A stretch of 64,000 bases of DNA from Diaporthe sp. PMI_573 (Eukaryota > Ascomycota > Sordariomycetes > Diaporthales > Diaporthaceae). Below are positions 41,225-52,658 of this stretch, one piece after another. The stretch lies in assembly GCA_021399435.1 (NCBI GenBank), contig JAJTUP010000083.1:124001-188000 (forward strand), given 5' to 3'. The notes below the pieces were generated by a model, which was given only the letters and a program-made list of their open reading frames with translations, did no database searches and was not told where the DNA came from. Within the stretch, counting starts at the first letter, position 1. Every line of letters begins with the position of its first letter. A program made the position numbers and the translations under genes.

Positions 41225-42890
41225 CAGAGACCCAAACAACTCAACCAACTCAACGGACGACCTATATTGAGTGAATTGGCTTAGTAATCGCCGACCTCTC
41301 GTTGAGTTGATCAACTGAACGCTTTCGTTGAATGGATTGACGTTGAGTTGGTGTGAGGGAACGATCATGTGACTTTCATACTTTATGAATAGTCTCACTT
41401 TATGAATATTGTTTAAATAGCTTAAGTCGGAGTTTTCCTTAGGCGTCTCTTCCTTTACTCGTAAACAATCATTTTACCCAAGTCACACTCGACCTCGTTC
41501 GTGCTCTTGTCCTGTCACAGTTGGCCTAGTTGACGAGATATTCGCGACATGCTCCACCAGTTATTCCCACCCGTTCTCCTCTTCTGCCAGCTCTCTCGCT
41601 CGGCCGAGAAATGACGCCATTGACTCTCTTGCGCCTGCCTCGCTTCTGGCGCTGCTCTCGACCTCGATTTGCGTGGGAACGAACAGAGGATCCAGGTCGT
41701 CGATTATCTTGGCTTGTAGCCACGAACGCAGCACTAGACACATCCCGATTATATCGACTTCGAGGCGGCTGCGCAGGGGAGTCACCAATCGACCTGCGGT
41801 AGAAAAGAGCCTCTCGCACTCGGCTGACATCGGCTGGATCGTGAGGAAATCAAGAGACATTCGAGAGAGGCGGGGATATTGAGCTCGGTTATCCTGCCAA
41901 TATGCGCTGGGGTCTCGAATATGGGTGTCTGTTGGAACCCAGCTTTGTTGCCACGCCTCGTACTCGTCCCTCAGGGACTCAGGAGTCGCAGAAGACCTCA
42001 TCCTTGCTGGCGTAGTCGTAGGCGTCGATAACCGGCTTGATGGCTCGTATCGTGACTGTTCGCAGTATTCCTCGAAGGCATTTTGGTACTTCCTTCGCCG
42101 TTTAGCAACGGGCTCATTTCCCGGGCTCAATACCACCTCGAGGTTGCGATATTCGGTCTCCATACCTCCTAAACCATCTCTTTCACAGTTGCGATCCAAT
42201 CCGGATGTTTCCCCGGTGTTCTTTGAACCAATCCCATCAATACGCAGGGTGGAGAGCCAACGCCGCGTAATATATTGGTGCCTCGTCGAGAATTGTGTAA
42301 TATTTGTTGAGCTTCTGCCACCCTAGGTTGATGTTGATCCTGAAGTGTTTGGGATCAGGATAATCCGCCGCGAATGCCTTGTACTCCTCCAGTTTTGCCA
42401 TTAGGAATTCAAAGCCTTGGATGACATCCCAGATATTTCCGTACAAGCCGACCCATTCTCTCTTCCGTTTGCGTTGAATACCGTCTCCCTCAAGGGTTTT
42501 GACGGTGACCTCGTAGAATCCAAGAATCGTGGCGAGGTGTTTAAGGACGTCCCAGTCCTTGTCTGAAAGCTGGTTTTCGGATAGGCAAATTCGCGGTTGA
42601 ACAGCCGACCTCCTCATCAGGCCCGTCTTTTTCGACCTATTGTCCTGCTCCCAAGCTTGTTTGTGTTTAAGAATCATCACATCGAGGTAAGGACGGAGTT
42701 TTATCGCGCGGCGGATCATGTAGAGCTGGGACAGCCATCTGGTATCGTTATCGACGACGATGTTCAGAGGCTTCCTCGCTCGAACTCTCGGATCGATAGA
42801 TTGGTCCATACCAGCCTGCTGAACACCTCGAAGAAGGTAACTCAGCACATCAGATCTGTCGATGTCAACAACGAGGTTGTGGAGCTTCCC
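41225..42890 (-). mobile_element. hAT relic 3, 5'-truncated and mutated
   Basis: Minus-strand frames at 42848-42237 and 42199-41561 give the middle and C-terminal parts of a hAT transposase: 'NIVVDNDTRWLSQLYMIRRA', 'NLGWQKLNKYYTILDEAPIY', then 'QYPRLSRMSLDFLTIQPMSA' and 'ECERLFSTAGRLVTPLRSR'. Between them TGA and TAG codons and a frameshift (42190-42250) break the gene. Coding similarity continues to 42890 ('GKLHNLVVDI') and stops abruptly. Subterminal 'caactcaac'/'gttgagttg' repeats at 41230-41350 mark the 3' side; CAGAGACCCAAACAACTCAA at 41225 may be the end. Several stops fit C-to-T decay. Confidence 0.8.
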
Positions 42891-43258
42891 GGGACGCGCG
42901 CCTGTCCTACGGCAAGCGCAGCGGCGGCGAGCGCAAGCGCATCGACCTCGCCCTCTTCTTCGCGCTGCTGTACGTCGGCCACGCCCGCTCCCCGCACCGC
43001 GCCCACTACATGCTCGTCGACGAGGTGTTTGACAGCCTCGACGCCGCGGGCCAGGCGGCCGTCGTCAGGTGGTGCAGCGCCCTGGCTGCGGGGAGGCTCA
43101 GCTACATCGTCATCACCACCCACAGCGAGGCCCTTGTGCCTCACGGGGCTCTCGCCGCCGGGGGCGAGCAGGAGGGCGGGCTTGGCGGGGCGGTTCTTGA
43201 GGTGAGAATGGGGGAGGCTGGTGTTGAGTTGGAGATGGATGGGAGGAGTGTTGGGTAG
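42891..43258 (+). pseudogene. C-terminal fragment of an SMC/Rad50-like ATPase
   Basis: The plus strand abruptly becomes very GC-rich and reads 'LSYGKRSGGERKRIDLALFF' (ABC signature), 'YMLVDEVFDSLDAAGQAAVV' (Walker B and D-loop) and 'LSYIVITTHSEAL' (switch His), ending at a stop at 43256-43258. These are the C-terminal ABC-ATPase motifs of the SMC/Rad50/SbcC superfamily. Walker A and the coiled coils are absent. The left edge coincides with the broken edge of hAT 3. The GC and codon bias are higher than in neighbours. It could be a captured gene piece or the end of a gene cut by rearrangement. Confidence 0.6.
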
Positions 43259-43623
43259 GATCGTGCTGCTAGGACGCCTCTCTCGTTGACTGAAATCAAA
43301 GGATAACGTTTGCCACGCTTTAGTGCGTAGTATTTTATAATACCTACAAACTTGAAAGGTGCCATAACCTACCCTAGGTACTAGTAATTGAGTAAGGTAT
43401 TAGAGTTAGGTATCTATAGTGGTTTTACTAGTATGGCTGTTATTTCCATAGTAGTATTGCTCTCATTGAGAATAGGATACTTGATTCAGCCTAATAGCTT
43501 TTCAATATAACATTTTGTGGTGTGAAGGATATGCTATGATATCGAAAATTTATCTTATGTTGCTATGGAAGCTTATATTCACAGAAGTCCACGTATAGAC
43601 ACAAGATATTGTAGGATATGATC
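43259..43623. other. AT-rich gap, no gene seen
   Basis: AT-rich sequence following the GC-rich ATPase fragment; the sharp change marks a junction. Confidence 0.4.
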
Positions 43624-44282
43624 TAGTCGTCCCAGAGCACGCTGCTTAGTCCGTTATCATTCTCTGGGGTACCAACAGACCCTACCCTGAGGCTCGCGAT
43701 TTGTGCACCAAGAAGGCCATTTGTAACATCTCTCTCCACGACTACAACGTTAGCTGTTGTCTGATCGCCTATGACGACCAAGTCACCAGACTTGTTGATA
43801 TGGAATGTCCGAGGGTATCTAGGTTCGGAATCAAGTCAGTCAACCTATAATAGCAGCGCTTGCCCCAGACTCCACTGCCCGCGAAAGGAAACGCCCGTTG
43901 AGTTACAGGGTTCTACTTACGTCCCGCCTGAGGAGGTTATATTCTGGAATGTCAGGAAACCATTGGATGCCATATTGAAAGACGTCAAGGAGTCATTTGG
44001 ATTGAATGTGAGATCCCGACGATTCGATACGTAGAGATTGTTGCCTTTTACGTGTATTTCACCCAGTTTCGTGCCTGAAGGTGCCGTTTTATTGCCAGCC
44101 ATAGTTGTGATGATTTGCCTCTGTGACAATGATATGCAATTGGACGAGTAGGAGACGTCGAATGCATGCACAGTATTGGCGAGCTCGTTTGCAACATAAA
44201 ACAAGCCGTTCGGAGCAAATGTACCATGTCTCGGACCAGTACCGCCCACCTGGGATAGGTAGTCGAGGCCGATCAGCTTCAA
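43624..44282 (-). pseudogene. 5'-truncated lactonase (7-bladed propeller) gene
   Basis: Two exons (44282-43921, 43818-43624) around a 102-nt intron (GTAAGT...CCTAG) give the C-terminal half of a 6-phosphogluconolactonase-like beta-propeller: 'GTGPRHGTFAPNGLFYVANE', 'LYVSNRRDLTFNPNDSL', 'YPRTFHINKSGDLVVIGDQT' and a natural end 'NDNGLSSVLWDD'. Family members are ~380-400 residues and often secreted in fungi, hydrolysing lactones. Here only about 185 residues remain, and no matching N-terminal exon is visible upstream. The remaining part has no stop or frameshift. Confidence 0.65.
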
Positions 44283-44422
44283 AAACAGTGGCTAATGAGA
44301 GGGCTGGTAGTCTAAGTACGTTAGTAGTGCCTGCGTAGAAGAGCAAAAAGGGTTTCATTATATCCTGTAACCAGCCAGGAAATCATTTTAATTGCACTGG
44401 TAAAACCTCGGTATGGGGCTAT

Positions 44423-44537
44423 CAGACCGACCTAGACCGACCGGCCGCGCACCCAGACAGACCAAGACCGACCGACCGGGAGCCTTGACCAACCCAAACC
44501 GACAGACCGAAGGGGCCGGTCTAGGTCGGTCGGTTTG
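44423..44537. repeat. 115-bp palindromic element rich in 'gaccgacc'
   Basis: The ends are inverted copies (cagaccgacctagaccgacc at 44423 and ccggtctaggtcggtcggtt from 44516), with more 'accgaccg' units between. It resembles a tiny hAT-type MITE or a paired set of subterminal repeats. No duplication of flanking octamers was seen. Confidence 0.5.
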
Positions 44538-45948
44538 TTAGCCACACTGAGCTGTACTTTATCGCTAGCCAGGTGCGGGGCATCATCAAGCAGAGCAATC
44601 CTGGCCTCACCGATACCGGGTCTGTCCGAAAAACAACAACAGGATCAACTCTAGTCGATCCGGCCAAGCAGCCACCTATCTTTGACCTCACAATACCGGA
44701 TCTGGAAACCTCTTCTAAGAGAGCCATCTCAGGCACACCTTCACCACATCGTCACCTCCGCTGCCGACGGCTCGGGCCTGCAACGACAGACTTCAATCTA
44801 GAAGAGGAGCCAAAGAAGCCCAATTCATTGCAGCGTCGGATAGACAAACACTTCGGGCCGTCATTAGCAGCTCGATCTTCTACAAGTTCCGGTGGCGCTA
44901 TGCGTAGGACATCTAACAGACACTGGCGCAGATATACAACATACTGAACAAGCGTCCCTTTTTCGATATGTTCTGTTCTTTAGGTATGGCCCATTGTCGG
45001 GAACCTTTGGAAATGGAAGGGGCCAGAATGGGAGGACGCATTGTCAATATTGCACAAGATATACTCGCAAGCTGCGCATCAAATCTGCATTTCATTCGGG
45101 GGCGGTGACGAGCCAGTATGGATCGTGTAGATGTAATCTACTACGAAAATACATATTTTTCTCCCCTGTGCCTTCTGGATCAATCGTAAGTAGTGAGTAT
45201 GAAACTCTTTGATTACACAACTCGACTACAGTCAATTTTTGTAGCACGTCAGTTGCGTGATTCCTTGTTGTTTGCCTGGATGTAGGAATCTGACTGTTGC
45301 GAGAGGCTGCGAGGTTGACCTAAGTCGGCTGTAGCGTCCTGTCTCAAAAGGCACAATTCAAGAGTCCAAGCAATCTATTGCACGCTTCTGACCTAAGGAT
45401 TCAATATCAAGAGAGAGGGCAGGTCCAAATGGGGCCATCGTCACGAAAGGTCTTTAAACGTCCCTGCACCTGATTCCGACCACCCCTGATTCCGACCGCC
45501 CCACACCCGCGTACGCGTATGCGCGCGTCAGGATCCACCCCATAAATACTCCTCGATATTTTTACGATGAATTTTTCTCTGATCACCAAACTTTAGACGG
45601 ATATCATTCCGATAATCTTGAAATCGTATACTGAATCTGAAGTGTGAGACGCGCTTAGTGCCATCAGAGATGGCATGTCAATCCGAGCGGCCTCCAGAGA
45701 ATGGCACATACCTCGACACACGCTAGCAGTGGGGAGAGGATGTTGAAACGCCCACGGGTAGTCACAATTTTGAGTCTAGTGCTCCAATAAGCGGGGTAAC
45801 GTGGCTGAAACTACACGTGACGACGGAGTGTATTTCGTTGAAAAGTCCGGGAAGGAAGAACCCATCAACTTCTAAGACTACCATCCCAGCCACCTAGATC
45901 GTATATGCCTCAGTCATTAATATCGTATCAGTCTTGTATCAATACAAT
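44538..45948. other. Gap with one unrecognised ORF (44573-44947 plus)
   Basis: The 124-codon frame at 44573 has a plausible composition ('KQPPIFDLTIPDLETSSKRA', 'NSLQRRIDKHFG') but no motif I can name. The rest shows no supported gene. Confidence 0.3.
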
Positions 45949-47007
45949 ATGAATACCGTCGATGTAACGGAACAAATTGTGGACAATATCATTGACTTGG
46001 TGTTCAAACGGTTGCCTGGGGTCAAATGTTTCAAGGAGGTTAAGCAACTCACACACTCATATGTCGAGCAGCTTCGAAATGACAGCAATCGTGACAAGCT
46101 CGAATTCCCATGTCCTTACCGGCAGCAAGACTGTGCTTACTTCAACGTGCGGGAATACAGCCAATGCGCTCTGCTCGGTTTTCAAGACATACCAGCTTTG
46201 ATGTAGGTTTTTCATACATGACTGATCAAGGTTTCAAAACTGTTCTCATGATTAACCAATTTTAGACGTCATATCAGAGCTCAACATAGACAAAATGCCC
46301 ATGAACACTCCTGTGATAGATGTGGCGGTTACTTCCCGACCAGGGAAGAATTGACGAAACATCACCGTCAACCAAAGGGCTGCAAGCTAAACCTCGAGAA
46401 GGGCGACCCACTCGACCCAAGACTCGGGCTCAATTCAAAAGAATGGCAATTATTGGGCAACGTATCCGGCAGCTTGATTTCATGGGACAACCTGTGGAAT
46501 ATCATATTCCCAAATCTCCAAGATGTTCCTAAACCTTGTGTGTACCTAAATTTATTCCCCGTATTATAGTTACCTCCCAGACCCATGAGCTTCACTTATA
46601 CTAAAATTAACTTAGTAGGTCTCAAACTGCCGATTGAGATTGATGAATTGGACGGCTCTCGTTGGATCTGGGTTTTGCAGCCAGAGATCGGGGAGTTGCA
46701 GGCCGCCAAGATCACCATAAATGTTGGCCTGGGAGGCAACTTCATAAGTCTCAGTCAAGCGCAGCACTATGGACTTTCTGTCATGGCGTTGTCCGCTCCA
46801 ACGTCGTTCTACTTAGGTTTGGGCAGGGTCAAAGTCGTTTGTCATTACCAAGTCGAAGCCTGTTGTGTGGGTGTAGGAGATGAAACAAGCACTGTTCAAT
46901 TCCATATTGTGCCTGCGGAAACTCAGCTCGAGAACCTCGTTTTTGGGAGGGATTCGATACGAAATATCCACCCCTTGCTTTTTACAGAATGCCCCGAACG
47001 GCGTTGA
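45949..47007 (+). CDS. C2H2 zinc-finger protein with a retropepsin-like C-terminal domain
   Basis: Three exons (45949-46202, 46266-46537, 46619-47007) give 304 residues with consistent phases. Residues ~1-84 are a helical N-terminus seen in fungal C2H2 proteins. A finger follows ('ALIRHIRAQH', then 'CDRCGGYFPTREELTKHH'), then 'WDNLWNIIFPNLQDVPKP'. The last 130 residues ('KITINVGLGGNFISLSQAQH', 'HIVPAETQLENLVFGRDSI') have the look of a gag-type aspartic-protease fold, but the expected D-T/S-G is GLGG, so it is unlikely to be catalytic. The second intron could instead end at 46570, in which case the join differs slightly. No lesions were seen. Its function may be regulatory; this is inferred. 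Confidence 0.5.
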
Positions 47008-47368
47008 ATATAGCTGCTAAGGCATTGCAATGCGGCGTGGCATGGACACGATTACACAGTTGCCTAACCACGAGGATGGAACACCATGGCTTGTGTGCCC
47101 CCGCGATGGCATCCCGCCTCACCATATCGAGACACACGAGCTGTCATACGCCGCCATGAACCCGAGGTGGATCGAATCATGAACGAGCATTTCAAGGACC
47201 TCAAAATCGGTTCTTCAGAGGCGGGCCCTATCAAGTGTCGCAGTAGATTCTGATTCGGACACCAATGCCGACGGCAAATAATTCGCACCGTTTCGTGCCT
47301 CATGTACAGTAAACAAGTTTTGGGCAGCCCTGCACCATTTGGTGCCAACTAGGTCTCAAGGTCTACAT
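47008..47368. other. Gap, no gene seen
   Basis: Nothing supported before the left end of hAT relic 4. Confidence 0.4.
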
Positions 47369-48630
47369 CAGCGCTCCTAATAGTCCAAATAGTCCGTCCG
47401 GACACCTCAGACTGCCCCTTTAGTCCGTCTGACTTGGTCAGACTAAACTAGCAGTCGTCTGACTTTGGTCAGACTGGACTGGCAGTCTGACTGAGATTGT
47501 GCAGACCGGACTGGCAGTCTGATTGAGACCTGCAGACTGGACTATCGGTCCGTCCGTCACCATCAGACTAGACTACAGTGCAAACTGTGGTCTAGACTAT
47601 TAGTCCAAACATAACACATCACTCGTGGCCTTGCGCCGTACCTGCCTCCAAGCTTCCCAAAGCCATCGTCGAATTGTGTTGGAAGAACTTCCCCTTCAAC
47701 TTCAGGGTCAAGATCAATATTAAAGTTTGAAGTCCTAGACGGGATCACTTAACGATATAAAGCCCCAAAGGACCTCTTATTGCGATCATAATAACTGACC
47801 CAAAGAATAATTACAGTCAATAACAAGACCAGCCTTTTTTTATTTTTATAAAGTGCATTCAGAATCCCTACACGATCTAATAACAGAATCTAACAACAAA
47901 ACGTCTCCGCGGCCGCCTTCCTTATCACCCTCAGAATCCTGAGCATCGGAGATTGTACCCGTTGCTGCCGGGTCGATATAGCAACACTAGAGTCGATGAT
48001 TAGACAATCGAACACCTCCCAAAGCGGAATGCTTACTTCTGAAGGGACTATTAGAGCGCTCCTGTCCCAGGATCGCAAACATTCCAAGAGATTCAAAGTT
48101 TCAATATTCATAGATCCTCGCTGGTCAGTTACCGTAAGTTTGGATTTAGAGAACAGTCGCTCTGTCTCAGTAGACATAGGCGCAATCGACAGAATGTCGG
48201 TGGCCATCAAGGATAAGTTAGGGAATCGCCTTCGCTGGGCCGATTCTAGCCACCATTTCAAAGGATCCGATACCATCAGCACAGGCTCGCGGCAGTACAC
48301 TTCGTACTCGTCATCATCCATGCTGAAAATCGTAGCCTTCTGCTCTTTCATCCACATTTTGTACCCATTTGGTCGTCCTGTAGATGGCCCTTGTGCCGAG
48401 CTTGGTCGAAAAACAGCGCAGAAGGAGGTGGTTGACTTGTACGTTTCCCTCCAAAGTTCCCCCACGCGAGCTTTAGCTTTCTCAATCCACTCATTCCTGT
48501 CCTCCCACGTCTTTTCCATGTAAACCCACTTGAGAGAAGGATGTAATACTGTTGCTGCTGAATAGACCGGTGAATCTTCCGTCAGTTCATAGTAGTCGGC
48601 CAGTTTGGCCCAGGCCGCCTCCATCATTGT
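47369..48630 (-). mobile_element. hAT relic 4 (left end and transposase C-terminus)
   Basis: The left end is CAGCGCTCCTAATAGTCC at 47369, followed to about 47613 by subterminal repeats built on 'cagactggactggcagtctga'. The minus-strand frame 48681-47890 then gives a transposase C-terminus: 'ADYYELTEDSPVYSAATVLH', then 'RRRFPNLSLMATDILSIAPM', then 'STETERLFSKSKLTVTDQRG' (catalytic Glu). The N-terminal two thirds are missing. The coding sequence stops at 48630, where another terminus of the same family begins. Confidence 0.72.
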
Positions 48631-49807
48631 CAGGGCTCCTAATAGTGCAACCAGTGCGTGTGAAAGCCTCAAACTGCTCATTTAGTGCGTTTGCCTTGGT
48701 CACACTAAACTGCCAGTCCGTTTGACTTAGCTACACTGAACTGCCAGTTTGCCTGAGATATGCAAACTGAACTATTGGTCCGTCCGTCAAGGTTGAAACT
48801 AAACTACAGTGCAAACTGTAGTTTACACTATTAGTCCGAACATAATAGCCCCACTTGCGGCTGGGCACTCCCCGTGCCTCTCAGGCTGCCTCCTGTGGGC
48901 TCCTGTCTTCAATAAGAACGATAGATAGCCTTTTGGGCGGACTGTAATTGACTTAATCTGCGCTTTGGGATGGGGCGTAGTCAGTAATCGAACCACGTTG
49001 ACGCAGAAACTGGGGGCCATGATTGGTACGATACACATTACTCCACCAGACACAACAATCTGCCATTCTATCTCAGACTACGATGGAATCGATACGAAAC
49101 AGAAGCTCTGAGCAAGCCAGTGGTTATAATCTCACTAGTTTGACTGTGATTCTCAAAGAGATTAGCGTGATTGGCATCTCAACGGCTTCGCTCAGGACGA
49201 TGCAATCCCAGCCCAACCTACCCTACAGGTATTGGATAGAAGTTACCTGGTACCCCGCCTATCTGTAATGGCAGGGTTGGTATCTCTTAACTCGTCGGCT
49301 TAAGGTTCGCCACTGAGATAACACACACTTCATCGTCTCTCAGGCAGTACATGCTTCTTGCAATCAGCCAGATAGCCCATTCCAAAGCTACAAAATTAGG
49401 ATACTGTTGAACATGTAAGTTTTAGGACGGATGGTTTCAGTTGCGACAAACACGGTACACTGGCTGTATTTGTTGACACTCCTTTAGCGCCATCTTTGAA
49501 ACCCCGCGGCGCGCGCTCTCGACGCATTGGACCGCGTACGTCCTGGCTGGGTACTCCGCAGTGGGCCACAAACTTGGAAGGGCTTGGGCGCACTAATAGT
49601 GCCACTGTTAGTCTGCGGCCCTCGCACTGAACTACTGGTCAGTCTGGTCGAGTTACACTGGACTATCAGTGTGGTCCGAGAGGCCTACACTGAACCATCA
49701 GTGTAGTCCGAGAGACGTCGCACTGAACCAATAGTGCATGGACTATTAGTCTGGACTACAGTGTGCACTAATAGTGCTCTTAATGGTCCGCACTATTAGG
49801 AGCCCTG
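48631..49807. mobile_element. Non-autonomous hAT element, same terminus family
   Basis: Left end CAGGGCTCCTAATAGTGC at 48631 and its reverse complement ending at 49807. Subterminal blocks (48631-48845 and 49590-49807) are full of 'cactgaac', 'actattagt' and 'cagtttg' repeats, and the left block is homologous to that of relic 4 (47369-47613). The ~750-bp interior carries no transposase. The left end abuts transposase sequence of relic 4. The flanking octamers (atcattgt, tcctcgat) differ, so a simple nested insertion is not proven. Confidence 0.65.
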
Positions 49808-50278
49808 TCCTCGATTAAGCTACTTTAGAAGCATATTTAATCGCAAGTCTATTTTGTAACCAAGTATATGTTTGAGCAGCTTATGGTAGCCGGGGAACAA
49901 ATGGGTCGGTGTTGGACTACGGAGGAAACTGTGTGCACCCACACCCTCCAGTGTGGTTTGGCCCTCATATGGTGACTTATCGGTTTCAACAAACAATGCC
50001 TTGCAAGAATCACTTTGCCCTCTGGTCGATGAGTAGACATAGCTCACTAGGAAATGAATTGATCAAATTTAATCCCCATCTAATTGGCGAAAGCATCTTC
50101 AGGAAGTCATTTAGAAAGACAATATTTCGGATACATTGAACGGAACTACACGGATCATTCGTGAAGAAATACTGAAAGCCTTGCTCCAGTATCGTCGTGT
50201 CAAGATGAGTTCGTTTTTTGAACGATTTAGAGTCCACCCGCCCGAAAACGCAAATCCAAACCTAAGTATTCCCATTTC
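49808..50278. other. Gap, no gene seen
   Basis: Overlapping short frames only. Confidence 0.4.
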
Positions 50279-51983
50279 TTATCGCCCTAGTCTCCGACGC
50301 AACCTGCCAAGAGATAACCACCCACTTTTTGAATTTGATTGGGTGTTGGGTTGTGCCCTTTCAGTGCCAAGCGATGGATTCTGAGAACTGCTAGCTAAAG
50401 GGGCTGGGGGAGTAGATTCTTGTGGGCTAGCGGATTGTATGGGGCTAGGAAGTGGTTGTGTCTCCTCTGGGGCGATGCTCGTCGCAGCGTTGGCGCTGTC
50501 CCCACCACTCTGCTTTTGCAAGGCCTTGTGTATCATGTCTGAAAGCTTGAGCGAATCAAAAACAAGCTCCAGATTTTGAAGACCGTTTTCTCTTGAAGCA
50601 GGAGGGATGAAGTCATGCAGTTCAAGGCGGAGCGTATGGTCAGTGACGAATCGGCCGTTTTCATTCCGCACGATTTCCTTTTTGCTCTGCTCTCAGCATC
50701 GGTCGCCGCTTCGGCATCATGGAAGTTACGTACCTTGAAATCATTTCTTTCCATGAGCCCACGGTTCACGTCCCTTCGCCACACAGAAAATGACGCTTTG
50801 CCTTGATTCAGGTACTTAGCCTTCCTGGAGTTTAGCTTTCGCGGAGCCGGGACATGCCAATAGATATCGTACAGATCGAATGCGATGATGGTTCTGACGA
50901 CACCATTTGACTGTCGGATCCAGTCATTGCACTTCTTCAGCAAATCACCGGGTTTCTGGGTCCAAGACACCTCAAGTATCACGTGAGGTACATCACCTAA
51001 GCCATGCCTGAACGAGCCGTCTGCCTGAAGGTCACTCTGAGTTCTGTTACTTTTCAGCGGAAATTGCGTCTCCCCATATGACTCGATAGACCCAGTAGCC
51101 CTCCGGGTTGCCTCTGTGCATGTGACTTTCTGACCATCCACATATGGGGTCTCGGGTTTCAGTAACCCATACCAATTCTTTATGCCATCCGTGAGCTGTT
51201 CCTTCATGGACTCGTGGCAGGGGCCAGGCATGCAAATTGTAAGCCTCTTGTAGGTGGCTGAATAGTTGTAACTTGCATGTTCCAAGGTTGTTAGCCGTCG
51301 TAATTGACATGATTCACCGCATGACTGGCAACGTACCCAAGTCCTTCTTCGAAGTATGCCGCCAGATCCTCAGACTCGGTCTCGAGTTCCTCTTGAAGTT
51401 CCTGGTACTCGGTAGGAAGGAGCTTCCTCCACGTGTACAGTTCTCCGCCTCTCAGTGTGCCTTTGCGATCTTTCAATTCCTTTATGAGTTTGAAGGCGCT
51501 GTTCACCCTGCGCACGCTGGCAGGATTTCTCAGACCACAACCTTTGTGGCGGGTCTCAAGGGCCGCTCTCCGGGCCGGAGACGGCCTAGAGGATCCCAAG
51601 CTTGGTGCCACACTGGACGATGTTTCTAGAGCAGCGTCTGCAGCATAGTTGTCGTGGAATAAAACACACGGATTGGATAGACTGAAGTCGGCGTCGGGAA
51701 CATCCTTCTCTGTATCATATACTTTGTGGTCCTCCATGCGATCGGGATAAGGGAAGTCTTGGGGAAGTGGAATGTGTGGATTTTGAGTTATTTTCTCTTC
51801 AACTTCAGGATGTTGGATCAAAAAAATATGATGCAGAATGACGCCCTGAGGCGTTTTATAGACAGTGAATTCTAGTCGCGAGTGACTCATGCGTCGGGCG
51901 GTCATGATGTCTGCATGTCCTAATTGGTTGTTGACAAGCTGGAACATGCAGCCACCCTTGTCGCCTTTACGAAGGTCAGCCAT
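50279..51983 (-). pseudogene. PD-(D/E)XK nuclease-like fungal protein, frame-disrupted
   Basis: Three minus-strand frames follow on: 51983-51291 (230 codons, with 'SAFKLIKELKDRKGTLRGGE'), 51285 to about 50680, and 50671-50279. The middle part matches a common fungal family with a restriction-endonuclease-like core: 'LQADGSFRHG' (candidate Asp), then 'PHVILEVSWTQK' (candidate Glu and Lys) and 'KASFSVWRRD'. The last frame continues with 'FVTDHTLRLELHDFIPP' and a Ser/Pro/Gln-rich tail ending in 'LGRLRRRLGR'. Frame changes near 51288 and 50690 break it; the second coincides with a 'gagcagagc' duplication. Splicing does not explain the changes well. Substrate unknown. The first piece could be a separate gene. 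Confidence 0.5.
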
Positions 51984-52090
51984 CCTCTCAAGCCGTCTAG
52001 GGACCCGTACCTGCGACCTCCCGCACCTGGCCTGCCAAGCCCGACACCCTCACAATTCCGTACAAAACGCGGTCAGGAGTTTGCTGCGAG

Positions 52091-52588
52091 ATGGCACAGC
52101 TAGTCAGTCGCGTCGACCGAGTTGGAGAACAACCTGGCAAGAATGGCTCTGTTCTCGCCGGGAATTCGCAAAGTTCCATCAAAGACGCCCCGCCCGGCCA
52201 ATGGGGCACCCTGGGAGGCGATGGCGCCCTCATGCCGCTACCCAACGAAGCGCTGAGCGAGGAGGAGCATCTCAGACTTCTCCTGGAGCACGCGAGGAAG
52301 ATCGAGGGGGAGGCCACAAAAAGGAAGGGTCTAAATCCAGCCACACGGCATAGCAAATGGATGGATGAGACAGCATTTTCATTACAGGGAGCGCCATTAA
52401 CAAACCAGGCAAGGCAGCCCACCCGCCCCGTCAAACTAGGCCCATCCTCCTCCTTCTCCGAGGTTGCTGCACGTGGAGAGCTGGCGGCCGTTACAGCCGT
52501 GCAACACTGTGGCTTGGCCTTGGAGGCACCCTTGTTTCTGCGCCGAAAACCTCCCGGATTTGCAGGGTTGTTGTGTGGTTGCCTGTAG
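52091..52588 (+). CDS. Unrecognised ORF, 165 codons
   Basis: An ATG-initiated frame with a charged helical stretch ('PNEALSEEEHLRLLLEHARK') and otherwise Gly/Pro/Ala-rich sequence. No family recognised. The opposite strand has a competing frame, so coding status is doubtful. Confidence 0.25.
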   Translation: MAQLVSRVDRVGEQPGKNGSVLAGNSQSSIKDAPPGQWGTLGGDGALMPLPNEALSEEEHLRLLLEHARKIEGEATKRKGLNPATRHSKWMDETAFSLQGAPLTNQARQPTRPVKLGPSSSFSEVAARGELAAVTAVQHCGLALEAPLFLRRKPPGFAGLLCGCL

Positions 52589-52658
52589 CCGAAACGGGAT
52601 CATTGGAAACAAATCTAATACTTAAATCAGTTTTAAAAAACATTCTATAACAATGCAA

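Noticed and set aside
51990..52060. tRNA- or SINE-like sequence on the minus strand
   Set aside because: The stretch 'ggtcgcaggtacgggtccc' resembles a B box but has about three mismatches. No cloverleaf or proper A box could be drawn.
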